Assembly (NCBI GenBank): GCA_012034075.1
Contig: JAAURD010000001.1
Location: forward strand, 17,389-81,388
Length of the DNA: 64,000 nucleotides
From: Chloroflexaceae bacterium
GTDB taxonomy: Bacteria > Chloroflexota > Chloroflexia > Chloroflexales > Chloroflexaceae
Direction of reading: 5' to 3'
Within the stretch, counting starts at the first letter, position 1; each line of letters starts with the position of its first letter. This document shows, one piece after another, positions 56,794-64,000 of the stretch. The notes under the pieces are model-generated. The model did no database searches and was not told the DNA's origin. It worked only from the letters and a program-made list of their open reading frames with translations. The translations under genes and the position numbers were made by a program.

Positions 56794-58405
56794 TTAGATA
56801 TCAGGAGCGGGGATATGGGATTTGCCGGTTTGCGGGAGAGACGTCGACTCAATCAGCAGAGCGGCACTGATGGCACTGGCAAACGCGAGAAGAGCGGCAA
56901 TGATCATAATCAGGCGAAAACTGCTGATAAATGCTTCATGGATAGCCAGCTGCAACGCCTGCTGCTGTGGCGTATTGCCCGTATCGGGAAGAACCGCCCC
57001 TGCCATCTGCGCTCGCTCAGCATCAATCTGGGCCAGGATCGGATCACTCAACTCAAGCGGAGCAAGGCGCTGATCCAGTTGCTGATTGAAGACAGCTACT
57101 GCGACAACACTCAGCAGGGCGATAGCCAGCAACCCGGCGGTGCGTGAGACGGCATTGTTCATTCCCGATGCAATACCCGCATAATCCACCGAAACGCTAT
57201 TCATAACAGTGGTGGTCAATGGCGCACACGGGTACCGCCATACCCAGGCCAAGCACCACAACACCTGGAAAGAACGTCGTCCAGTAGCTGCCGCCAATGC
57301 CGGGCACTGCCAGCAGGGCAAACCCGACACCCGCAATGACCGGGCCGATCATCAGCGGGCGGCGAGCACCATAACGCTCCACCAGGCTTCCCGACCAGCG
57401 CGAGAGCAAAAACATGAGCAGAATAAAGGGCAATATAGCCGCGCCGGCCGCTGTCGGTGAATATCCCTGCACCTGTATCAAGTTGAAAGGCAGAAAAAAG
57501 AGTGATCCTCCCAGGCCAGCGTAGAGCAGCAGGGTAAGTAGATTGGCTCCCGAAAAGGTGCGTGAGCGAAAGAGATGGGGCGGCACCATCGGATGGGCTG
57601 AACGGCGTTCGACCAGCACAAAAGCCACCAGTGCCAGCACGCCGATGATCAGTGCCAGGGCAATCAGCACCATATTGATCTCAGCAGCAGTCATCTCGAC
57701 CAAGCCAAAAATCACGCCCCCCAGACCCACGGTCACCAGCGCAGCACCGCGCCAATCCAGGCGGCTGGCAGTAGGAGCATGGCTCTCTGGTACGCGCCAG
57801 AAGAGGATCGCCAGCACAATCAGCGCGATAGGAATATTGATAAAGAACACCCAGCGCCATGAAAAAGCCTCAATGATAGAGCCGCCCAGCACTGGCCCAA
57901 GCGCCGTTGTGATGGCTGAAAAACCAGACCATGTGCCGATAGCCTGTCCGCGTTCGCTCTGCTCAAACGAGGCGCTGATAATGGCAAGACTCCCCGGTAC
58001 AAGCAAAGCTGCACCGATGCCCTGAACACCGCGAGCGAGTATGAGTTGATTGACATCGGGAGCTACACCACACCACGCCGAAGCTAGGGCAAACAGGGCG
58101 ATACCACTGGCGAAGATACGCCGTCGCCCATAGAGATCACCAAGTGATCCGCCGACCAGGATAAGCGCGGAGAGCATCAGGGTATAGGCCTCAACAACCC
58201 ATTGTGCCTGGGCAATCGTAGCCTGAAAGTCTTTCTGGAGCACCGGCAGGGCAACATTGACGACGGTACCATCGATAAAGGCCATGCTCGAACCAAGAAT
58301 AGTGGCGACAAGCACCCAGGGCCGGACATCACGCTTGCAGGGCGATTCGGCTGGTGCAGCAAGCACCATACCATCTTCACACGGTTGTTTGAGACCACCA
58401 GTCAT
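56794..58405 (-). pseudogene. DHA2-family MFS efflux pump, frameshifted (probably an error)
   Basis: A 14-helix EmrB/QacA-type H+ antiporter of about 536 residues. The first frame has [45 protein letters not shown] and [13 protein letters not shown]; it ends at about 57197. The second starts in the [31 protein letters not shown] block. Removing one base in the CCC run (57230-57232 on the + strand as GGG) joins AVP to [12 protein letters not shown]. This is the only shift in the window that needs a deletion. It probably exports drugs or other small molecules. Confidence 0.85.
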
Positions 58406-58540
58406 AGGGTGTGTTTCTCCTTCGTTTCTAGAGGAACAGGGAATGTATCACGAACACCGTCCGTATGATTGATTATAGCATGGCAACAACGCACCGAACA
58501 ATAGCTGAAGGTAAACCAACCATGATGGGAACTGTGCTCG

Positions 58541-58572
58541 GCACAGTATGCTGCGCCGTTACCGATTTGGTA
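58541..58572. repeat. Fragment of dispersed repeat with hairpin sequence
   Basis: GCACAGTATGCTGCGCC (58541-58557) is identical to the interior of the hairpin at 28802-28831, and the next bases end in GATTTGGTAT, like the right ends of the MITE-like elements. The rest of the 450 bp between the MFS pump and the next gene shows nothing recognisable. Confidence 0.55.
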
Positions 58573-58853
58573 TGAGACAGATGTTAGCCAGGAGCGAGAT
58601 ACAAATGGCTGTGACGTGTGCTATGGCTGGAGCACATGACACGGCAAAACAAGCAGAATCTGGAAAACCTGTGCAAAACTCTCTGGATCGTTCACAAAAG
58701 AGAGGCCCGTTTTCCACACTGGGGATAGTTGGTCGAGTCGATAAGCAGTGTAGAGGGATGATCGGAAAAGCCAGTAGTCGCTTCAGCAAAGGGTGTGTGA
58801 TCGTGATACAATGAACACATGCTATTTCGATCAATCACGTTGAAAGGCTGTTC

Positions 58854-60260
58854 ATGCTTCCATCATCATCAACGCTTGCACAACAGCTGAGCTACCTGGC
58901 CGATGAAGTTGAGCCTGCGGGCAGTAGTTCGGCTGAGCGGTTGCGCGACCTGGCCGATGCAGTGGAAAACGGGCCCACGGCGGCTGTCTGGGCCGAAGCC
59001 AATATCTTTGAACTTATCGATGCAGAGACGATTGCCGAACAGGTGCGTACCAACGGGTCACGGGATAATTGGGTCCGCTGGCTGGAGATGATGCGCAATG
59101 CGCTGGTCTTTTTGCCTATTGCGGTGACCTGGATTGGTATTGCGTTGGCATTGGAGAGTTATACCGCAGCGGTGCAGGCCGATCCAGATATTGCGGGTCA
59201 GTCGTTTTTGTACCTGTGGCAACAGGGGTTTGGTGGGCGTCTGTGGCTTACCCTCAGTACGATTGCCCTAGTTGACGGTCTGTTGCTGGGTCTGGTCTTT
59301 GTTCTCACGTTGATTGTGCAGATGCAGCATCATCGTCGCGACCGCTACGCCGAAATGGTCCGTGATGAACTGGCACGTCTGCTGGCCGATGCAGCCCTGG
59401 TGCTCACGGCGCGGCGATCCGATCAGCAGAGCCGGCTGGTGCAGCAGTTTGATCGCGCGGCGCAACAGCTCATGACTGAACTGAGCCATGAGCGGGTGCG
59501 GATTGATGAACTGGCGAAACGCAAAGAAAAAGAGGTGGGCGATATTGCGGCCTTTACTCGCGATTTCATGTCGAGTACGCAGGGGATGCTGGCAGCGGTG
59601 CAATCGTTGCAACAGGTGCCGCAGCAACTGGGGCGCAATCTCACGGCCCTGTCTGGTTCGTTTCAGCAGCTCACCGATCAGCAACGTGATCAGCACCAGG
59701 AATTTAGCCATAGTGTGCAGCAAGCAGCGGCTCAGCTCAAACAAATGAGCGATGCGTACCGTGCCGCGAGCCTGGATGTGCAAACCATGACCACCGGTTT
59801 ACAGACGATGGGCAGCCAGCTCAACCATATGGGCATTGACTTGCGCGATGCTGTGCGGGTGCTGCACGGTGTCGCGGATCAGCAAGAGGCCGCGATTGGC
59901 CAGACCCAGACAGCCGCACGCCATCTGGTTGAGGCCCAGAACCAATTCTTAACCGCGTTGACCCATGAGCGGGGGACGTTGGAGCACGTCGCAATGGAAT
60001 TGCAAACGACCAGTCGTGATTTGCCATCGGCAGCACAAGACCTGGCCCAAAGCGTGGCTCAACTCACCGCGCAGCTTGCGCAGGCAAGTGCTCATCAACA
60101 GGGTTTGGCCGAGGAAATGAGTCGGACGACCAGCCAGATGGCATCGCTCCTGACGGCGACACAGCGCTTGCAGGCGCAACTGACGATGCTGGTGCGACAG
60201 CAGAGCGGCAACCGCCATGGTAAACCGATTACGTCGCCGTTGGCCGATCAAGAGAACTGA
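58854..60260 (+). CDS. Membrane protein with two helices and long coiled coil (possible motor or energy-transducer subunit)
   Basis: A 468-residue protein. An N-terminal cytoplasmic part of about 80 residues is followed by two membrane helices (ALVFLPIAVTWIGIALALE about 85-103; WLTLSTIALVDGLLLGLVFV about 130-150). About 300 residues of Gln-rich coiled coil make up the rest. Not recognised as a named family. The gene directly after encodes an ExbD/MotB-like protein, so this may be the partner, as in ZorA or MotA with a long tail, but it has two helices, not the usual three or four. ATG has AAAGG eight bases upstream. Function unknown. Confidence 0.65.
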   Translation: MLPSSSTLAQQLSYLADEVEPAGSSSAERLRDLADAVENGPTAAVWAEANIFELIDAETIAEQVRTNGSRDNWVRWLEMMRNALVFLPIAVTWIGIALALESYTAAVQADPDIAGQSFLYLWQQGFGGRLWLTLSTIALVDGLLLGLVFVLTLIVQMQHHRRDRYAEMVRDELARLLADAALVLTARRSDQQSRLVQQFDRAAQQLMTELSHERVRIDELAKRKEKEVGDIAAFTRDFMSSTQGMLAAVQSLQQVPQQLGRNLTALSGSFQQLTDQQRDQHQEFSHSVQQAAAQLKQMSDAYRAASLDVQTMTTGLQTMGSQLNHMGIDLRDAVRVLHGVADQQEAAIGQTQTAARHLVEAQNQFLTALTHERGTLEHVAMELQTTSRDLPSAAQDLAQSVAQLTAQLAQASAHQQGLAEEMSRTTSQMASLLTATQRLQAQLTMLVRQQSGNRHGKPITSPLADQEN

Positions 60261-60277
60261 GCAAGACAGACACAGCT

Positions 60278-61040
60278 ATGGCGAGACCTTCATCCCGATC
60301 ACGTGTTCGTGATATGACATTGCTCAGTGGCTGGCTGTTTGCTGATTTGCTGCTGGGTCTGGCGGTGATCTTTCTGGTGACGTTGCCATCCGGGTCTTGG
60401 CGCCACTGCCGCCAACGCTGACGGCTACCGCCGCGCCCACCTACACGCCAGGGCCCACCTACACGCCAGGGCCCACCTACACACCAGGGCCCACCTACAC
60501 ACCAGGGCCAACGTTTACGCCGTTGCCAACCTATACACCGGGCCGAACATTACACCATTGCCAACCTATACCGCTGGCCCCAGCCCGACGTCACAACCAA
60601 CGTTTACGCCATTGCCAACGTATACCGCTGGCCCCAGTCCGACGCCGTTGCCAACCTACACCGCCGGTCCCACGCCACCACGCACCAATGACCCGACGCT
60701 CTCGCAACAGGCATTAGAGTTTCGTCTGGTAGCAAATGTGGATGCATTGCTGGGTACTGATACCACACAGCGCAATCGTGAACAGGACCGGCTGCGTGAT
60801 GCCATACGTCAACAGTTTGCCGGTTTGCGCGGGCAGCGAGCAGGTATTGTGTTGACGTTTGGTCTGGCGCCAACCCCAGCCGAGGGGGGACGCCTATCAC
60901 GTGAGATCAATGAGCTGTTGCAGGATACGTTGCCCGATATCTTTGGTGGCGCGGTGATGCGTGATTTCCATAATATTCAAGGCGACCCGGCCCTGCGCGG
61001 CACGGTTGAGATGGAAGTCTATGTGTTGGTGCAACCATAG
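60278..61040 (+). pseudogene. ExbD/MotB-like anchored protein with PTYTPG stalk, two frameshifts (probably errors)
   Basis: Start ATG 60278, 17 bp after the previous stop. One helix holds WLFADLLLGLAVIFLVTLP with Asp at about residue 23, matching the ExbD/TolR/MotB pattern (D followed by IF-x-VT-x-P) in which the Asp carries protons. A stalk of PTYTPG/PTFTPLP repeats comes next. The C-terminal domain (EFRLVANVDALLG ... AGIVLTFGLAPTPAEGGRLSREINELLQ ... GTVEMEVYVLVQP) is not a clear OmpA domain but has a similar layout. Frames are restored by one added G near 60390 and one near 60541. Function is inferred. Confidence 0.65.
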
Positions 61041-62665
61041 GTGAACGGCACCAGATACGGGCGCCGCACTGATGCGTTGCTGCTGATGGCGATAGCGGTG
61101 CTGGTGAGCAGTCTCTATGGTTGGACGCTGGCACCGGGTTTGAGTCTGGCGCACTATGGCAGCGATGGCGGTGATCTGATTACGGCTGCGGCGATTATGG
61201 GCGTGGCGCATCCCACTGGCTATCCCACTTACCTGGGGTTGGCCTGGCTCTTTCAGCAATTGCCAGTCAGCCAACTCGCCTTCCGCACCAACCTGCTTTC
61301 AGCCACAGCCGCTGTCTTCGCTGTGCTTGGTACCGCGCAGCTCATACGAACCCTGATACCGCAAGATCAGGATGGCTGGTGCTCACGCTATGCGGCGACC
61401 GTGGGGGCATTGAGCCTGGCGGTGGCGCCGCTCTTCTGGTCACAGGCGCTGATTGCTGAAGTCTACAGCTTGCATACCCTCTTTGTCGTGCTGCTGTTGT
61501 GCTTTATGGCCCTTACGCTGCTCACGGGGTTACCCGTCACTGGTACACGCTTGCTGTGGCAAGGTGTCATCGCTGGTCTGGCGCTGGGCAATCATCTCAC
61601 CATTGCGCTGTTTGTTTTGGCATGGCTCATCAGCGGGTTGCTGGGTGATGGCAACAGCGCTGGTGGATTGGCTTGCGCTGGCGGATAGCTGGGATGGCAG
61701 TGGGGTTGCTGGTGTACCTCTCGTTGCCGTTGCGGGCAGCCGCCCATCCGCCGGTGAACTGGGGCCAGGCAGATACCTGGCAGGGGTTCTGGTGGCTGGT
61801 GCTGGCACAGCCATACCAGGGGTTCTGGGGTGATCTCCCAGCACAGCTCTGGCAACAGCGATTGGCAGCATGGGCGGCGATGCTGGTGCAGCAGTTTGGC
61901 CTGGTTGGGCTATTGCTTGGCTTTTGGGGGTTGGTGTATGCATCGCCTCGGTTGACGGTATGGCGCTGGTTCACGATGATGCTGGCATTGCTGGTGTCGC
62001 TGGTGGCCCTGGGCTATGATACCAGCGACTCGCTGGTCTATCTGCTGCCGGTGTATGTCATCTTCGCCATCTGGATCGGTGTCGGCGTTGCGCTGGCATT
62101 GGAGCGCGTAGGCCAGTGGCATGTGCGAGCAAAGCCATGGTGTGCGGCGGTGTTGGCACTGGCATTGCTCTGGCCGGCCATGGGCACGATGCAACAGGTC
62201 AGTCTGCGCAACGATCTGACGGCGTATCGGTCTATTCAGCGTGTGCTGCATCACATCCCGCCCGACGCCATTGTCATCACCAGAACTGATATCGATACCT
62301 TTCCACTCTGGTATGCGCATTATGCTCGCACACAACGGGCAGATATAGCGGTGCTGGTCGAGCCGTTACTCCACTATGCTTGGTACCGTGAGAATATGCG
62401 GCGGTTTTACCACGATCTTGTCATTCCAGAAAAAGCAAGTGCAGAGTGGGTGGATCGGATCGCCGCAAGCAACCGCGAACGGACAGTCTGTGTGGTGGAT
62501 AGCCGGCGGCGACGGATGATTATGTGTCCACGTGAGTCGGAATACCGTTCTTCAATGTACACTTACACCGAGATACTATCCGCATGCCGTAGGTGCGACA
62601 CGAACCTGCTTTGGAGGGACACAGCGCGCTGCGTCCCTCCAAAGCAGGTTCCCAAATATCAGTAG
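61041..62665 (+). pseudogene. Polytopic membrane protein, DUF2723-like glycosyltransferase, frameshifted
   Basis: A large membrane protein of about 540 residues. LAPGLSLAHYGSDGGDLITAAAIMGVAHPTGYPTYL near the start matches DUF2723-type GT-C proteins with the acidic residues in the first loop. It has at least ten helices. The frame shifts near 61665-61675; one added base gives GGLGLRWRIAGMAVGLL. The C-terminal 30 residues read into a dispersed palindrome, so the natural end may have been replaced. It starts right after the previous stop. Substrate unknown. Confidence 0.75.
62602..62651. repeat. 50 bp near-perfect palindrome
   Basis: Arms GAACCTGCTTTGGAGGGA (62602-62619) and complement (62634-62651), core CAGCGCGCTG. 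It shares TTGGAGGG, the core and the complement with the palindrome at 20240-20282. GTAGGTGCG, the start of the REP-like unit, comes just before. It overlaps the end of the membrane protein frame. Confidence 0.75.
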
Positions 62666-62715
62666 TGAAGGCATGCAGCTAGTGGACGCACCGTGGGCGA
62701 CGCTGCCATGAGCTT

Positions 62716-62957
62716 ATACCAAATGGCGTTAATCGATATGAGATGTAGGTGCGGCTTGCCGCCGCGCAAGCAAGCAACTGCGGTGTAACGCACGTAAACA
62801 CAACTTGATGCACGTAAGTGAGGCTTGCAGCCGCACGGCGGTCGGGACGACCGCACCCCGTCGGACGCGGGGTGAAGCGATCTAAGCGGTCGGAGCGGCT
62901 TGCAAGCGTTGGAGCGGTCGGAGCGTTGAAGCGATCGGAGCGGTCGGAGTAGCGGGG
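62716..62957. repeat. Dispersed repeat, copy 4, with degenerate GCGGTCGGAGC array
   Basis: Starts ATACCAAATGGCGTTAATC, like copy 1, then GTAGGTGCGGCTTGCCG. GTGAGGCTTGCAGCCGCAC follows near 62817. From about 62896 to 62957, GCGGTCGGAGC recurs several times in variant forms. No right end of the usual kind was found. The unit is about 75 bp from the antitoxin gene. Confidence 0.6.
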
Positions 62958-63029
62958 AGCAACGGACTGGCCGGTGGTGTATAATGCCATGAGATGAGCG
63001 CTTACGGAGGACCACGAAAGGATGACAGC

Positions 63030-63440
63030 ATGAGCCGATTGTTGACGCTGGAAGTGCCAGACGAACTGTATGCTGCGATGGAACGGGCGGCGCAGGCCAA
63101 CGCCCAATCACTGGATGCGTGGCTGCTGCGCTATCTCCCGCTGGCGCTGCCTATCTCGCTGCCGGTGGAGACGCACGCCGCGGATACAACCCTGTCGCCG
63201 GAAGAAGCCGCAATGGCGGCACTGATTGCGGCGGAACACGCAGCCACTGAGGCCGACTGGCGGCAGTATCTCGCTGAAGAGGAAGAACGCCGCCAGCGCC
63301 CGCCCCTCTCACGCGAGGAGGCACGCGCAGAGCTTGAGGCCATTCTGGCGAAATGGCGTGGCGAACCGATAACCAGTGAACAGGCCCTTGAGCTTGCGAT
63401 GTCGGAAGAGATTGCTGAGTGGAACCTCGATCTGGATTAG
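63030..63440 (+). CDS. VapB-type antitoxin-like protein
   Basis: A 136-residue acidic protein. The N-terminal RLLTLEVPDELYAAMERAAQANAQSLDAWLLRYL fits a ribbon-helix-helix DNA-binding domain. The rest (EAAMAALIAAEHAATEADWRQYLAEEEERRQRP ... MSEEIAEWNLDLD) is helical and resembles other antitoxin tails. AAAGGA lies upstream of the ATG. A PIN-domain remnant follows after 3 bp. The pair is a typical toxin-antitoxin layout, but the toxin is broken. Confidence 0.75.
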   Translation: MSRLLTLEVPDELYAAMERAAQANAQSLDAWLLRYLPLALPISLPVETHAADTTLSPEEAAMAALIAAEHAATEADWRQYLAEEEERRQRPPLSREEARAELEAILAKWRGEPITSEQALELAMSEEIAEWNLDLD

Positions 63441-63443
63441 GCG

Positions 63444-63654
63444 ATGCCCCGAATAACTACCCTGCCAGCGGGAACGCGTATCTTTATCGATAGCAATATC
63501 TTCGTGTTTATCACGTATGATTCGGGACCACTCGGTGGCGAACGACTCGCTGATTGTGGGGGTGATGCGTGGGCACAAACTGCACTCTCTAGCAACCCAC
63601 GACGGCGGCTTTCTGCGTGTGCCGACGCTGTCGGTCTGGATGCCGGGTCGGTAG
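63444..63654 (+). pseudogene. VapC-like PIN toxin with internal deletion
   Basis: Begins MPRITTLPAGTRIFIDSNIFVF, the start of a PIN domain with the first acidic residue. From about 63544 the frame changes to LIVGVMRGHKLHSLATHDGGFLRVPTLSVWMPGR, the end of a PIN domain, ending at TAG 63652-63654. Full PIN proteins have about 80 more residues between these parts, so the middle has been lost, with a shift of frame. This is a true decayed gene, unlike the single-base shifts elsewhere. Confidence 0.7.
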
Positions 63655-63914
63655 CGGGTGGGTTGGCGTCGCATCTACGGTGCTGTGGCGGCGCAGGCTT
63701 GCTTGGAACAAAAGCGCCGGGCATGTGCGGCAGAAGAAGATTCACCACAAAGCACACAAAGGCCCAACCCATCCATATCTTGCGCGGCGACGCAGGGTTG
63801 CACGGCGGCTCGGGAGAAGGGGTAGATTTTTCTGTACATCCGGGTCTTTTGTGGCCGCAGGCCCTCACCCCCGGCTACTCTCCCAGGTTGGGAGAGGGGA
63901 GTTTTGTTGCACGC

Positions 63915-64000
63915 GATCTCCCTTCTCCCCTTGTGGAAGAAGGGGCGGGGATGAGGGGTAGCAATCTCCCTTCTCCCCTTGTGGAAGAAGGGGCGGGGAT
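63915..64000. repeat. Direct repeat of 37 bp at the window edge
   Basis: ATCTCCCTTCTCCCCTTGTG starts at 63915 and again at 63964; each unit of 37 bp continues through GGAAGAAGGGGCGGGGAT. The two are identical and 12 bp apart. The unit contains a hairpin (CCCTTCTCC... and GGAAGAAGGGG). Upstream (63655-63914) no gene was recognised; it includes another hairpin-like stretch of CTCTCCC/GGGAGAG near 63880-63899. The array may continue past the window. Confidence 0.8.

Noticed and set aside
58854..61040. Zorya defence system
   Set aside because: The pair resembles ZorAB in outline, but no ZorC, D or E is near and the first protein has only two clear helices.
63915..64000. CRISPR array
   Set aside because: Only two units with a 12 bp gap; spacers would be 30-40 bp and different. 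No cas genes are present.

Overview
The window looks like part of the genome of a member of the Chloroflexota (class Chloroflexia or a near relative). The main reasons are a complete alternative complex III operon (actA-F plus a small seventh subunit), a FeoB divided into two genes, the SCO1664/DUF3090/phosphatase triad also known from Actinobacteria, a DUF2227 protein, and many lipoproteins or anchored proteins with Thr/Pro/Glu-rich stalks. No rRNA, photosynthesis gene, CRISPR array or intact transposase was found. The exact genus cannot be fixed from sequence alone.

Layout: 0-2 kb, two surface-polysaccharide type enzymes (FkbM methyltransferase, sulfotransferase-like). 1.8-7.7 kb, dispersed repeats, then the iron-uptake operon feoA-feoA-feoB(G)-feoB(membrane)-feoC, divergent from fur-cbiL-cbiM. 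7.7-9.7 kb, the SCO1664 triad. 10-13.2 kb, a broken tyrosine recombinase and an odd P-type ATPase. 13.3-20 kb, eno, a tandem DsrE-like pair, rpsO-pnp and an LCP protein. 20-28.7 kb, three tRNAs, a DUF2227 protein, secreted proteins, DUF507, a GT2 enzyme, ppa, a NUDIX hydrolase, ybeY and an LLM oxidoreductase. 28.8-33.1 kb, pstSCAB. 33.9-38 kb, a tetraheme cytochrome, an HD-GYP-like protein, DUF4388 and hemW. 38.3-46.8 kb, the act operon behind a perfect sigma70-type promoter. 47-55 kb, a kinase-WD40 protein convergent with mltG-aroE-prepilin peptidase-CHAT protease-lipoprotein. 55-58.4 kb, a Ca/Na exchanger, a Uma2 remnant and an MFS pump. 58.8-62.7 kb, a membrane/coiled-coil protein followed by an ExbD/MotB-like protein and a large membrane protein. 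62.7-64 kb, repeats and a decayed VapBC pair.

How the genes work together: the act operon encodes a quinol oxidising respiratory complex. The feo and fur-cbi units supply and sense metals, and pst supplies phosphate. Several operons are translationally coupled by ATGA or TGATG overlaps.

A striking feature of the window is eleven one-base frameshifts in otherwise well preserved genes, including actC, actD and pstA. Ten are repaired by adding one base and one by removing one, mostly inside a short homopolymer. This looks much more like residual sequencing error than gene decay, so those genes should be read as probably intact. The best candidates for something undescribed are the 58.8-61 kb membrane pair (a possible ion-driven motor or energy transducer), the CHAT protease with a zinc-ribbon insert, the P-type ATPase lacking the CPC motif, and a family of REP/MITE-like palindromic repeats.
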